64,000 nt of DNA from Tsukamurella pseudospumae (GCF_001575205.1 NZ_LSRE01000048.1:95302-159301), one strand, 5' to 3'. Numbered from the stretch's first letter, positions 8,867 to 18,170 are shown. Notes: generated by a model from the letters alone, not told the origin. A program made the numbers and translations.

Positions 8867-11095
8867 GTGAGCACCGACGCCGCCGATCTCCCGCTCGAGG
8901 ACCGAGCCCGCCTGCTCACGGGCGCGGACTTCTGGACCACCGCCGCGGCCCCCGGGGTGCCGTCGATCGTGCTCACCGACGGCCCGCACGGCGTGCGGCG
9001 CCAACTCGGGGCGTCGGACCACCTGGGCCTCAACGCGTCCGCCCCCGCCACCTGCTTCCCACCCGCCGTGGCCGTCGGCTCGAGCTGGAACCCCGAGGTG
9101 GCGCGGCGCATCGGCGAGGCGGTCGCCGTCGAGGGGCGCGCCCTGGGCGTCTCGGTGATCCTGGGCCCCGGCGTGAACATCAAGCGGCACCCGCTGTGCG
9201 GCAGGAACTTCGAGTACTACTCCGAGGACCCGCTGCTCGCCGGTGCGCTCGGGGCGGCGCTCGTGCAGGGGCAGCAGAGCCGCGGGGCCGGCGCCTCCGT
9301 CAAGCACTTCGCGCTCAACAACCAGGAAACGGAACGGATGCGGGTCAGCGTCGACGCGGACCCGCGCACCGTCCGCGAGATCTACCTCCCCGCCTTCGAG
9401 CAGATCGTCCGCGAGGCCGCTCCCGCCACCGTGATGTGCTCGTACAACCGGATCGGCGGCGTCTACGCCTCGCAGAACCACTGGCTGCTGACCTCACTGC
9501 TGCGCGAGGAGTGGGCGTACGAGGGGCTCGTCGTCTCCGACTGGGGCGCGGTGCACGACCCCGTCGCCGCGGTCCGTGCGGGCCTGGACCTGGAAATGCC
9601 GCACGACCCCACCAGTACCGAGCGCGTGCTCGCCGCCGTCGCCGCGGGCGACCTCGACGAGGGGACCGTGACCCGGGCCGCGCAGCGCGTGATCGACCTG
9701 GCGCGGTGGGCACCGTCGGACGACGAGCCCGCGCCCGACCTCGAGGCGCACCACCGACTGGCCCGGGAGGTCGCGGCGGAGTGCGCCGTGCTGCTGCGCA
9801 ACGAGCACGCCGCGCTCCCCCTCGGCGCGGGCTCCGGGTCCGTCGCGGTGATCGGCGAGCTAGCCCGGATCCCGCGGTACCAGGGCGGCGGATCGAGTCA
9901 CATCAACGCCACCCGCGTCGACGTCCCGCTCGACGAGATCGTCGCGCGCGCAGAAGAACTCGGCATCCCGACCGAGTTCGCGGCAGGCTACACGCTCGAC
10001 GGTGACGACGCCGGGCACGGCGACGACCACGCGCTCCATGCGGAGGCCGTCGGCACGGCCGCCCGAGCCGGCACGGCGGTGATCTTCGCCGGGCTCACCG
10101 AGGCGGAGGAGTCCGAGGGCTTCGACCGCCCGGACCTGCGGATCGCGTCGCGCCAGGTGGACCTGATCCGCGCGGCCGCGGCCGCGGCGTCCCGCACCGT
10201 CGTGGTCCTCGTGGGCGGCGGCGTGGTCGAGCTCGAATCGTGGCACGACGAGGTCGACGCGATCCTCGAGGCCTTCCTGCTCGGCCAGGGCGGCGGCGCA
10301 GCGATCGCCGACCTGCTGTTCGGACTGGCGGAACCGTCGGGCCGCCTGGCCGAGACCATCCCCCGGACCATCGAGCAGACCCCGGCGTTCGGGACCTTCC
10401 CCGGCGAGCTCGGCACCGTCCGGTACGGCGAGGGCCTGCTCGTGGGCTACCGCTGGTACACCACCCGTGGGATCACGCCGCGCTACCCGTTCGGGCACGG
10501 CCTGAGCTACACGGACGTCGTCGTCGACGACCTCGCAGTGGCGGTCACCGGCCCCGACACCGCGACCGCTCGGGTGCGGGTGCGCAACACCGGCGACCGC
10601 GCGGGAAAGCACGTGGTGCAGCTCTACGTCGGCGGGGAGGCCGGTCCGGTCTTCCGGCCCCGACGGTCCCTGGCCGCTTTCCGCAAGGTCGCGCTCGGGC
10701 CCGGTGAATCGACGACGGTCGAGCTCGACCTGCCTCGCCGCGCGTTCGCGTACTGGGACGCACGGCGGAACGACTGGGTCGTCGCCGGCGGCGCCTACCG
10801 CATCGAGGTGGGCCGCAGCAGCGAGGACATCGACGGTGCCGCCCAGATCGAGCTCGACGGCGACGTGATCGTCGAACGCCTGGACATGGACTCGACGATC
10901 GCCGAGTGGGCGGCGCACCCCGTGGCCGGGGAGGGCTTCCGGGCCGCGCTCACCGGATCCGTCGGGGGCATGTCCGTCGACCAGCTCCTGGAACTCGCGG
11001 GCTCGATGCCCCTGGGCAAGGCGCTGGACATGCTGCCCGGTCCCGCGGGCGCCGAAGCCCGCGCCGGGCTGGAGGCCGCGATCGCTGCACAGTGA
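8867..11095 (+). CDS. Glycoside hydrolase family 3 beta-glucosidase-type enzyme
   Basis: 742 residues from a GTG preceded by GAGAGGA. The order is GH3 N-terminal barrel, GH3 C-terminal alpha/beta sandwich and fibronectin III-like domain. The nucleophile motif is VVSDWGA (Asp near residue 225). KHFALNNQE, the substrate-binding KH segment, is also present. The FnIII-like part (about 560-640) contains VVQLYVGGE and RPRRSLAAFRKV. There is no signal peptide, so it probably acts in the cytoplasm on imported beta-glucosides or xylosides. A roughly 80-residue tail follows the FnIII-like part. It is coupled to the sirtuin gene upstream. Confidence 0.92.
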   Translation: MSTDAADLPLEDRARLLTGADFWTTAAAPGVPSIVLTDGPHGVRRQLGASDHLGLNASAPATCFPPAVAVGSSWNPEVARRIGEAVAVEGRALGVSVILGPGVNIKRHPLCGRNFEYYSEDPLLAGALGAALVQGQQSRGAGASVKHFALNNQETERMRVSVDADPRTVREIYLPAFEQIVREAAPATVMCSYNRIGGVYASQNHWLLTSLLREEWAYEGLVVSDWGAVHDPVAAVRAGLDLEMPHDPTSTERVLAAVAAGDLDEGTVTRAAQRVIDLARWAPSDDEPAPDLEAHHRLAREVAAECAVLLRNEHAALPLGAGSGSVAVIGELARIPRYQGGGSSHINATRVDVPLDEIVARAEELGIPTEFAAGYTLDGDDAGHGDDHALHAEAVGTAARAGTAVIFAGLTEAEESEGFDRPDLRIASRQVDLIRAAAAAASRTVVVLVGGGVVELESWHDEVDAILEAFLLGQGGGAAIADLLFGLAEPSGRLAETIPRTIEQTPAFGTFPGELGTVRYGEGLLVGYRWYTTRGITPRYPFGHGLSYTDVVVDDLAVAVTGPDTATARVRVRNTGDRAGKHVVQLYVGGEAGPVFRPRRSLAAFRKVALGPGESTTVELDLPRRAFAYWDARRNDWVVAGGAYRIEVGRSSEDIDGAAQIELDGDVIVERLDMDSTIAEWAAHPVAGEGFRAALTGSVGGMSVDQLLELAGSMPLGKALDMLPGPAGAEARAGLEAAIAAQ

Positions 11096-11132
11096 CCGCG
11101 GACCGTGCATCGCGCGCAGCGCGGGCGTGCGG

Positions 11133-12140
11133 TCAGAGGCCGGCGCGCGCGAGCGCCTGCGCGGCCTCGTCGCCCTGGGCCACGTCCCGCGCGGAGCAGC
11201 ACAGCAGGTCGGCGCCGGCCCGGACCGCCGCGACCGCCCGCTGCCCCGTGGAGCCGTACGCGGCGAGGGCTCCCGCCTCCAGCGCGTCGGTGATGATCGT
11301 GCCCGAGAAACCGAGACGGCCGCGCAGGTGGGTCTGCAGGATCGTGCGGGACATGCCGGCCGGGTTCGCCGCATCCAGAGCGGGATAGACGGCCCACGAC
11401 GGCATCACCATCCGCACCCCCGCCGCGATCGCGGCGGTGTACGGCGCCATGTCGACCGACTGCAGGGTCGCGGCCGGCAGGTCGACGGTGACCGTGGTCA
11501 GGTCCGTGTTCGCCCCCGCCGGAGCAGCTCCCAGGCCCGGGAAGTGCTTGGCGCACGCCGAGATCCCCGCGCCCTGCGCTGCCCGGATGAAGGCCGCGGC
11601 GCAGTCCGCGACGACCTGCGGGTCGGACGAGAAGCTGCGCTGCGTGGCGTCCAGGAAGTCGCCCGCGGACCTGTGAACGCCCAGCACGGGCGCGAGGTCG
11701 CCGGAGATCCCGGCCCCGCCGAGTACCGCGGCCGCCGCTGCACCCTGCGCCCTCGCAGCTGACGCCGGGTCGGCCGAGGTGCCCACCTGCTTCGCGGACG
11801 CCGACGGGCCGCCGGGCACCCGGTTGACCTGGCCGCCCTCCTGATCGGTGAGCAGCGTGAGCGAGCCCTTCGCCGCCCGGCGGAACTCGGCCGTCACCTC
11901 CGCGAGCTGCGCCGCGGACGAGATGTTCTCCGAGAAGAAGATGACGCCGCCCACGCGCCCCTGCGAGACCTTGGTCAGCAGCTCCCCGGGCGGCGTGAGG
12001 CCGCTGTAGGAGTACACCACTCGCCGCCCCGCGTCCGGCGCCGCCGCGGCCCTCCCCGCGGACACCGCTGTGAGGGTCGCGAACACGGCACCCGTGCCCG
12101 CGACGAGGAACGCCCTGCGGTCGAAGTCCACCATGATCAT
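11133..12140 (-). CDS. Exported GH3 N-acetylhexosaminidase-like protein (NagZ/LpqI group)
   Basis: 335 residues. The N-terminus, DFDRRAFLVAGTGAVFATL, has a twin-arginine pair before a hydrophobic core, suggesting Tat export; AAAAPDA is a likely cleavage region. The single GH3 barrel shows DQEGGQVNR, KHFPGLG and the nucleophile motif ITDALEAG. NagZ enzymes release N-acetylglucosamine from peptidoglycan fragments. The usual loop after KHFPGHG carries a catalytic His in DSH; here it reads GANTDLTT, without His. A second ATG lies six bases downstream (12134). The gene is convergent with the other GH3 gene. Confidence 0.82.
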   Translation of the reverse strand: MIMVDFDRRAFLVAGTGAVFATLTAVSAGRAAAAPDAGRRVVYSYSGLTPPGELLTKVSQGRVGGVIFFSENISSAAQLAEVTAEFRRAAKGSLTLLTDQEGGQVNRVPGGPSASAKQVGTSADPASAARAQGAAAAAVLGGAGISGDLAPVLGVHRSAGDFLDATQRSFSSDPQVVADCAAAFIRAAQGAGISACAKHFPGLGAAPAGANTDLTTVTVDLPAATLQSVDMAPYTAAIAAGVRMVMPSWAVYPALDAANPAGMSRTILQTHLRGRLGFSGTIITDALEAGALAAYGSTGQRAVAAVRAGADLLCCSARDVAQGDEAAQALARAGL

Positions 12141-12214
12141 CGAGGGTACCCACTCGCACGCTGCTCAGAGCGGATCCGACGGTGCCGCGGCCCGGCCCGT
12201 CGTAGCGTGAGTCC

Positions 12215-12556
12215 ATGGAGACCCGCAACGAGGCACTGTTCCGGCACGAGCTCGGCGCCCACCTGCGCCGGCAGCGGCACGAGCGCGGCGAGCGGCTGGC
12301 CGACACCGCCGAGCGCGCCGGGATCTCTCCGCAATACCTCTCCGAGATCGAGCGCGGGCTCAAGGATCCGTCCAGCGAGATGCTCTCGGCCATCGCCGGT
12401 GCGCTCGACACCGACGTGGGTGCGATCGCCGTCGCGGTGGGTCTGCGAATGCAGGCCGCACGCCCGGTGGTGCGGCTCGGCGTCGTCGCCACCGGACCGG
12501 TCGCGGCGCCCCGTCGGGTCTCCCCCGGCCCGCGGCTGCTCGCCCTGGCGGCCTGA
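12215..12556 (+). CDS. XRE-family regulator of the ClgR/PopR type with ssrA-like C-terminal tail
   Basis: 113 residues. Residues about 10-75 are a helix-turn-helix domain. The recognition segment ISPQYLSEIERGLKDPSSEM is very like ClgR and PopR, which activate clp genes in actinobacteria. The last residues are LLALAA. In Streptomyces, PopR activates clpP3clpP4 and is destroyed by Clp proteases through its last two alanines. The gene is convergent with an accessory clpP pair 20 bases away, which strengthens this reading. The body between the HTH and the tail is basic and Pro-rich. Confidence 0.85.
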   Translation: METRNEALFRHELGAHLRRQRHERGERLADTAERAGISPQYLSEIERGLKDPSSEMLSAIAGALDTDVGAIAVAVGLRMQAARPVVRLGVVATGPVAAPRRVSPGPRLLALAA

Positions 12557-12576
12557 CCGCCCCGGCAGGGCCTGCT

Positions 12577-13161
12577 TCAGGCCTCCTCGATCACCTCGTC
12601 GATCAGCCCGTAGTCGACGGCCGCCGCGGCGGTGAAGACACGGTCGTGGTCCGTATCGGCGCGGAGCTGCTCGGGGGTCTGGCCGGTGTGCCGCGCCAGG
12701 ACCCGCTCCATCTGGGCGCGCACGCGGATCACCTCGTCGGCCTGCAGGATCAGGTCCGGAATCGTGCCGCGTCCCTGCGCCGACGGCTGGTGCAGCACGA
12801 CCCGCGAGTGCGGGAGACCCATCCGCCGGCCCGGTGCGCCGCCCGCGAGCAGCACCGCCCCCACCGCGACGGCCTGCCCGACGCAGGTGGTCGCCACCGG
12901 CGGCCGGATGTACCGCATGGTGTCGTAGATCGCCAGGGCCGCACTGGGATCGCCGCCCTCGCAGTTGATGTACAGCTGGATCTCGCCCTCGCCGTCGGAG
13001 GCGAGGAACAGCAGCTGCGCGACGATCGCGTTCGCGACCCCGGCGTCGATCCCGGTGCCGAGGTAGACGACCCGCTCCGAGAGCAGGTGCGAGTAGACAT
13101 CGGTGATGCGCTCGCCGGTGGGGCGCCGGTCGATCACATTGGGGATCGTGTAGGTGCTCAT
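12577..13161 (-). CDS. ClpP-like protein lacking the catalytic serine (ClpR-like)
   Basis: 194 residues with the ClpP fold throughout. The nucleophile segment, normally GxAASMG, reads GQAVAVG, with Ala99 at the serine position. His124 (VLHQP) and the Asp region (DTDHDRVF) remain. The conserved INSPGGS segment is also altered to INCEGGD. It should therefore be structural rather than proteolytic, as with ClpR subunits of plants and cyanobacteria. Its ATG overlaps the stop of the active partner upstream by 4 bases, implying coupled synthesis and probably mixed rings or a paired heptamer. Confidence 0.88.
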   Translation of the reverse strand: MSTYTIPNVIDRRPTGERITDVYSHLLSERVVYLGTGIDAGVANAIVAQLLFLASDGEGEIQLYINCEGGDPSAALAIYDTMRYIRPPVATTCVGQAVAVGAVLLAGGAPGRRMGLPHSRVVLHQPSAQGRGTIPDLILQADEVIRVRAQMERVLARHTGQTPEQLRADTDHDRVFTAAAAVDYGLIDEVIEEA

Positions 13162-13775
13162 CGAACCGCCCCCGCGAGGTCGAAACCGGTGCGGCGACGG
13201 CCCGGGACGATGGTGTCGAAGGAGTCGACGATCTCGTCGACGAAGCCGTAGTCGCGGGCCTCCTGCGCCGTGTACCAGCGGTCGTGCAGCGAATCCTCGA
13301 AGATCTGCTCCAGCGGCCGCCCGGTGTCCTCCGCGATCAGGCCGAGCACCGTGTCGCGGGTGTGCCGCAGGTCGCCGGCCTGCAGCTCGATGTCGACGGC
13401 GGTGCCGCCGATGCCCGCGGAGCCCTGGTGCATGAGCACCCGGGAGTGCGGCAGTGCGCGCCGCTTGCCCGGCGTGCCCGCGGACAGCAGGAACTGTCCT
13501 GCGCTGTAGGCGATCCCGAGCACGAGTGTGGAGACATCGCACGGCACGAGCCGCATGACATCGCGGATCGCGAGCATGGACGGCACGGAGCCGCCGGGCG
13601 AGTGGATCCACAGCGCGATGTCGCCGGGACTCGCCGCCGCGAGCGAGAGGATCTGCGTGGCGAGAAGGGAACCGTTGTCGTCGTCGAGCGGACCGTCGAG
13701 CACGACGACCCGATGGTCGTAGAGCTCACGGCGCACCCGCTCGCTGAACCTGGGGGTGGTGGGTGTGTCTGTCAT
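13158..13775 (-). CDS. Accessory ClpP protease subunit with intact catalytic residues
   Basis: 205 residues. Ser91 lies in GIAYSAG, His116 in VLMHQG and the Asp in the DSLHDRWYT segment; IHSPGGS is also conserved, so the peptidase site looks complete. ClpP forms a barrel of two heptamers fed by ClpX or ClpC. This copy is distinct from the housekeeping clpP1/clpP2 at 33.7-35.0 kb and forms an operon with the Ser-less paralogue. A dyad at 13787-13801 lies 11 bases before its ATG. The arrangement resembles clpP3clpP4 with popR in Streptomyces. Confidence 0.9.
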   Translation of the reverse strand: MTDTPTTPRFSERVRRELYDHRVVVLDGPLDDDNGSLLATQILSLAAASPGDIALWIHSPGGSVPSMLAIRDVMRLVPCDVSTLVLGIAYSAGQFLLSAGTPGKRRALPHSRVLMHQGSAGIGGTAVDIELQAGDLRHTRDTVLGLIAEDTGRPLEQIFEDSLHDRWYTAQEARDYGFVDEIVDSFDTIVPGRRRTGFDLAGAVR

Positions 13776-13786
13776 GCCCCCATCGT

Positions 13787-13801
13787 GACGCGGGTCGCGT
13801 C
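13787..13801. promoter_or_regulatory. Candidate operator upstream of the accessory clpP pair
   Basis: GACGCGGGTCGCGTC is a dyad with 6-base arms about a GGT centre, 11 bases before the clpP ATG. It contains CGC and GCG half-sites five bases apart, the geometry I recall for ClgR-type boxes, although the central bases do not match the published consensus well. Regulation by the nearby XRE protein is an inference. Confidence 0.35.
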
Positions 13802-13815
13802 GCCGGGGAAGACGA

Positions 13816-13862
13816 ATCCGCCTGGGGCGGAACCGCTCACAGCAGCTCCGCCCCAGGCGGAT
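13816..13862 (-). terminator. Hairpin terminator of the diiron oxygenase gene
   Basis: Perfect 16-bp inverted repeat (13816-13831 with 13847-13862) around a 15-base loop, starting about 25 bases after the stop of the minus-strand diiron oxygenase gene. There is no clear T-run. It would separate that transcript from the clpP pair further along the same strand. Confidence 0.7.
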
Positions 13863-13886
13863 CGGATCGTGCGGCTCCGCGGAGGA

Positions 13887-14894
13887 TCAGCCGGCGGCGT
13901 AGGCGGGCTCGCTCCGGAAGCGGGAGACGCGACCGTCGATGCCGAGCGCCCGCCACAGGAGGCGCGAAACCGGGTTCATCAGCTTCGTCTTCTCCGCGAG
14001 CAGGCGGACGTCGCCGAAGACCTCGCGCTTCATGACCTGCGACTCGGGCGAGCGCCAGTACATCTGCTTCCAGACCTCGCGCGGAATGTCGAAGCGCTTG
14101 CGGAACTCGCGCGGCGGCACCGCGATCGCCGTGAGCAGTGAACGCATCACGAGCGGCAGCGCCAGCGAGAGCAGGAACCGCGGGAATGCGCCGCGGGTGG
14201 GGATGCGGTGCTCGAGCAGTTGGTGCGCGAACGAGATGTGCCGCGCCTCCTCCGCCACGTGGAGCTGCATGACGGCGGTCATGGTGGGGTGCTGCTCGAT
14301 GCCGGAGCGCAGGAACTGCTTCTGCACATGGTCGATCGGCTCCTCGCCGCCGAGCACGCCCATGTAGAAGATCATCGGGAAGGTGGTGGCCGCCAACGGG
14401 ATGATCGGCGAGAGCCGCCGGAACCACAGCGGACCGCCGGGCACGTCCATGCCGATCCGGTTGACGAACTCCTGGAACATCAGCGTGTGCTGACACTCCT
14501 CCTTCGCCTCATGCGTGGCGTAGCGGAACTCCGGCGAATTGTTCGGCTGCAGGGCGGTGTACTGCATGATGCCGCGGATCAGCACCGACTCGAACTGCAG
14601 CCCCACTTTGGCCACGTTGGCCTGGCGCCACATGCCCATCTCGATCTGCTTGGCGCGCGGCTGCGACTGGTACCACGCGGTCCGACCGATCGGATCGAAG
14701 CGGGAGTCGAGGATCCACCGCGGATCGTCGGGTACCACGGCCAGCTCTGGCGAGTCCCAATCGATGTCGACGTACGGATCGAAGTTGCGCAGTACCGAGG
14801 CCTCGGACAGGTCCTGCAGAGTCTGCTCGTACTCCGCCTGGCCCGCGAACGGGCGGCCGCGGGTGCGCCCCATGTGCGTGATGTGCAGCGCCAT
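13887..14894 (-). CDS. AurF-like diiron oxygenase family protein
   Basis: 335 residues, largely helical. Two iron-ligand motifs typical of carboxylate-bridged diiron enzymes are seen: EAKEECQH (about 131-138) and HVAEEARHISFAH (about 216-228), with further Glu and His nearby. This matches the AurF/p-aminobenzoate N-oxygenase-like family, many members of which are uncharacterised actinobacterial oxygenases. Substrate unknown. It is a single gene with its own terminator, divergent from an SRPBCC gene across about 170 bases that include an AT-rich stretch near 14930-14960. Confidence 0.82.
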   Translation of the reverse strand: MALHITHMGRTRGRPFAGQAEYEQTLQDLSEASVLRNFDPYVDIDWDSPELAVVPDDPRWILDSRFDPIGRTAWYQSQPRAKQIEMGMWRQANVAKVGLQFESVLIRGIMQYTALQPNNSPEFRYATHEAKEECQHTLMFQEFVNRIGMDVPGGPLWFRRLSPIIPLAATTFPMIFYMGVLGGEEPIDHVQKQFLRSGIEQHPTMTAVMQLHVAEEARHISFAHQLLEHRIPTRGAFPRFLLSLALPLVMRSLLTAIAVPPREFRKRFDIPREVWKQMYWRSPESQVMKREVFGDVRLLAEKTKLMNPVSRLLWRALGIDGRVSRFRSEPAYAAG

Positions 14895-15065
14895 GACGAC
14901 CTCCGGGTTCTCGATGACACAGCTCTACCAAAAATGTACCACGATGATGGACATTTCCTACCTGTCTGTATGAACGCCCAGGTCCGGCCTGTAGGGTCTG
15001 CCGTGATCACCCGGGACACCGGGTCCCAGATGATCGTCGCCCGCACCGCCGACGCCGGAGGTTCC

Positions 15066-15509
15066 ATGACCACCATCAACCACACCGCGACCGCGACCGT
15101 GCCGGTGAGCACCGCCTTCGCGCACGTCGCGGACTACCGGACCGTGCCGCAGTGGTTCTTCGGGATCAGCCGGTTCGTGCCGCAGGGCGCGAAGGACTAC
15201 GGCCTCGGCGCCGTGTACGACTCCGCAGTGAAGATCGGCCCCAAGGAGATCGGCTCCGTCGTCGAGGTCACTGAGTTCGACGAGGACAGCCTGATCACGC
15301 TGAAGTCGATCTCCGGATTCCGCACCACGTCGCGGTGGCGGTTCCGCGCCGTCGACGAGGGGCGCACCGAGCTCGCCGTCGAGTTCACCTACGACCTGCC
15401 GGGCGGCTTCGCGGGCAAGGCCCTCGGCATGATCATCGAGCCCTTCGCCGTCCAGGCGGTCAAAGCCTCCGAGGCGGCACTGCGCCGGGACCTCGAGGGC
15501 GCGGCGTAG
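15066..15509 (+). CDS. SRPBCC (START-like) family protein
   Basis: 147 residues with a good ribosome-binding site (GGAGG) six bases before the ATG. The pattern TATVPVSTAFAHVADYRTVPQW at the N-terminus, a mid-region beta-sheet and a long C-terminal helix are those of polyketide-cyclase/START-like ligand-binding proteins. Such proteins bind hydrophobic small molecules in a deep cavity. The ligand is unknown. It is convergent with proB, with only 12 bases between stops. It may share a control region with the divergent diiron oxygenase. Confidence 0.82.
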   Translation: MTTINHTATATVPVSTAFAHVADYRTVPQWFFGISRFVPQGAKDYGLGAVYDSAVKIGPKEIGSVVEVTEFDEDSLITLKSISGFRTTSRWRFRAVDEGRTELAVEFTYDLPGGFAGKALGMIIEPFAVQAVKASEAALRRDLEGAA

Positions 15510-15521
15510 CGAGGAGCGCTC

Positions 15522-16664
15522 TCAGCGCACCGGCACGAGGTCGTCCGCATGGACGACGGGACGCCGCAACCCCTCGGGCAACTCCGCGGTGCCCTGACCG
15601 AGCATCGCCTCGATCTCCGAGTGGTCGTAGGCCACGACGCCGCGGGCCCGGACGGTGCCCGCCGCGTCGCACAGGTTGACCACGTCTCCCCCGGAGAACG
15701 TGCCGCTCACACCGTGCACGCCCGCGGGCAGCAGCGATCGCCGGCGGTCCACGACCGCGGCGACGGCACCGTCGTCCAGCACGAGGTCCCCGTGGACGTC
15801 GGCGGCGTGCCGCACCCAGAACCGCCGCGCCGACAGGCGCACGGCCCGGGGACGGAAGACCGTGCCCACATCCGCACCGTCGAGCGCCCGGTCCGCGACC
15901 GCCGCTGCGGTCAGCAGCACGGGCACTCCCGCGTCGGCGGCGAGCCGAGCGGCGGACAGCTTCGACGCCATCCCGCCCGTGCCGAGTGCGCCGCCGGAAC
16001 CGGCCACGACCCCGTCGAGGTCCTCCGGGCCGTCGACGGCCGCGATGAGCGAGGCCTCGCCCTTGCGCGGGTCCCCGTCGTAGAGCCCGTCGACGTCGGA
16101 CAGCAGGACCAGCGCATCGGCGCCGGTCAGGTGTGCGACGAGGGCGGCCAGCCGGTCGTTGTCACCGAAGCGCACCTCGTTGGAGGCCACCACGTCGTTC
16201 TCGTTGATGATCGGGACGGCACCGAGCGTGCGCAGCCGGTCCAGCGTGCGCTGCGCGTTGGCCGCGTGCACGCGGAGCCCGATGTCGTGCGCGGTGAGCA
16301 GCACCAACGAGACGATCCGCTCGTAGCGCCGGAAGGAGGCGCCCCAGGCGTTGGCCAGCTGCAGCTGCCCCACCGAGGCGACGGCCTGCTTGGTCGCGAG
16401 GTCGGTGGGCCGTCGCTTCAACCCCAGCGGCGCCATGCCCGCGCCGATCGCGCCGGAGGACACCACGACGACCTCGGTGCCCCGGTCCAGGCGCGCGACG
16501 ATCGCGTCGGTCAGCGCGTCCAGACGGTCCGACGCGAGGCCGTGCTCGAGATCGGTCAGCGCGGAGCTGCCGATCTTGACCACCAGCTTGCGGGCGCCCG
16601 CGACGAGGGCGCGCATGTCCCCGTCGAGCAGCTCGCCGTGAGGCGTCGCGGGCGCCTCGGTCAC
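15522..16664 (-). CDS. proB: Glutamate 5-kinase
   Basis: 380 residues. ProB phosphorylates glutamate to gamma-glutamyl phosphate, the first step of proline synthesis. The amino-acid-kinase domain shows [13 protein letters not shown] at the N-terminus, [31 protein letters not shown] and the glycine-rich [11 protein letters not shown]-terminal PUA domain (about 280-370) is present, as in most bacterial ProB. The GTG start overlaps the stop of obg by 4 bases, indicating translational coupling. In M. tuberculosis the two genes have the same order. Confidence 0.96.
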   Translation of the reverse strand: MTEAPATPHGELLDGDMRALVAGARKLVVKIGSSALTDLEHGLASDRLDALTDAIVARLDRGTEVVVVSSGAIGAGMAPLGLKRRPTDLATKQAVASVGQLQLANAWGASFRRYERIVSLVLLTAHDIGLRVHAANAQRTLDRLRTLGAVPIINENDVVASNEVRFGDNDRLAALVAHLTGADALVLLSDVDGLYDGDPRKGEASLIAAVDGPEDLDGVVAGSGGALGTGGMASKLSAARLAADAGVPVLLTAAAVADRALDGADVGTVFRPRAVRLSARRFWVRHAADVHGDLVLDDGAVAAVVDRRRSLLPAGVHGVSGTFSGGDVVNLCDAAGTVRARGVVAYDHSEIEAMLGQGTAELPEGLRRPVVHADDLVPVR

Positions 16665-18121
16665 AGGTCGTCCTCGTCGTCGCTCGCCAGGCCGCGCCGC
16701 ACGTCGTGCTGGTGGCGACGCTCGGCGGCGCCCACGCGGTCGTTCTGCTCGAGCCGGATGTCGGTGCCGCGGCCCGTGACCGGCACGTCGTCGATGGTGC
16801 CGAGCGAGGGCTCCCAGTTGAAGCAGACGTCGCCGATGGTGACCGGGGCTCCCGGCTCCGCACCGAGCTTGACCAGCTCCTTCTCGACGCCGAGCCGGTT
16901 GAGCCGGTCGGCGAGGAAGCCGACGGCCTCGTCGTTGTCGAAGGGCGTCTGCTTGATCCACCGCTCGGGCCGCGGTCCGCGCACGATGAAGCCGCCCGGC
17001 TGCGCGGGATCGGAGATGACCTCGAACCCGGACTCGTCGATGGCGATGGGCCGGATGACGGGGCGACGGGCGACCGGGGTCCCCCGCTCCTCGCGGTAGC
17101 GCTGCACGAGCTCGGCGAGCGCGAAGGTCAGCTCGCGCAGGCCCGTGTGCGCCACCGCGGAGATCACGAAGACCGGCCAGCCGCGCTTCTCGAACTCGGG
17201 GCGCACCATCTCGGCGAGCTCCTCGGCGTCCGGCACGTCGGCCTTGTTCAGCACGACGATGCGCGGGCGCTCGGACAGGTCGCCCAGGCCCGTGTCGGCG
17301 GCGAGCGCCGGCTGGTACGCGGCCAGCTCGGCCTCCAGCGCGTCGACATCGCTCACCGGGTCACGGCCGGGCTCGAGGGTCGCGCAGTCCACGACGTGCG
17401 CGAGCACGGCGCACCGCTCGAGGTGACGCAGGAAGTCCAGGCCCAGGCCGCGGCCCGTCGACGCGCCGGGGATGAGGCCCGGGACGTCGGCGATGGTGAA
17501 GGTGGTCTCCCCAGCGGAGACGACGCCGAGGTTCGGCGCGAGCGTGGTGAACGGGTAATCGGCGATCTTGGGCTTCGCGGCCGACAGCACCGAGACCAGC
17601 GAGGACTTGCCCGCGGACGGGAAGCCGACCAGTCCCACATCGGCGACCGACTTGAGCTCGAGCACCAGATCGCGCGTCTGGCCCTCCTCGCCGAGCAGCG
17701 CGAAGCCGGGCGCCTTGCGCGCCTTCGACACCAGCGCCGCGTTGCCGCGGCCACCGCGGCCGCCCTGCGCGGCGTCGAACCGGGTGCCCGCGCCCACGAG
17801 ATCGGCGACCATCCGGCCGTCGGTGTCCAGGACGACGGTGCCGTCCGGCACCTTCAGGATGAGGTCCTGCCCGGAGCGGCCCTCGCGGTTCCCGCCCTCG
17901 CCGGGCTTGCCGTTGGTGGCCTTGAGGTGCGGGCGGAAGTGGAAGTCGAGCAGCGTGTGCACCTGCGGGTCGACCTCGAGGATCACCGAGCCGCCGCGGC
18001 CTCCGTTGCCGCCGTCGGGGCCGCCGAGCGGCTTGAACTTCTCCCGGTGGATCGAGGCGCAGCCGTGGCCACCGTTACCTGCCGTGACATGCACCGTCAC
18101 GCGGTCGACGAACCTGGACAT
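16661..18121 (-). CDS. obg: GTPase Obg/CgtA
   Basis: 486 residues. The N-terminal Gly-rich Obg domain (1-155) is followed by a GTPase domain with [10 protein letters not shown] (G1), [10 protein letters not shown] (G2), [10 protein letters not shown] (G3) and NKAD (G4). The OCT domain (about 355-430) and an acidic, polar tail come last. Obg is an essential ribosome-associated GTPase acting in 50S maturation and stress responses. It lies downstream of rpmA and rplU, as is usual, with a hairpin between rpmA and obg that could lower read-through. Confidence 0.97.
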   Translation of the reverse strand: MSRFVDRVTVHVTAGNGGHGCASIHREKFKPLGGPDGGNGGRGGSVILEVDPQVHTLLDFHFRPHLKATNGKPGEGGNREGRSGQDLILKVPDGTVVLDTDGRMVADLVGAGTRFDAAQGGRGGRGNAALVSKARKAPGFALLGEEGQTRDLVLELKSVADVGLVGFPSAGKSSLVSVLSAAKPKIADYPFTTLAPNLGVVSAGETTFTIADVPGLIPGASTGRGLGLDFLRHLERCAVLAHVVDCATLEPGRDPVSDVDALEAELAAYQPALAADTGLGDLSERPRIVVLNKADVPDAEELAEMVRPEFEKRGWPVFVISAVAHTGLRELTFALAELVQRYREERGTPVARRPVIRPIAIDESGFEVISDPAQPGGFIVRGPRPERWIKQTPFDNDEAVGFLADRLNRLGVEKELVKLGAEPGAPVTIGDVCFNWEPSLGTIDDVPVTGRGTDIRLEQNDRVGAAERRHQHDVRRGLASDDEDDL

Positions 18122-18170
18122 GGATGAACCTCTTTCTACCGTGTGCCCGCCCGAGGGCGGAAAGACGAAA

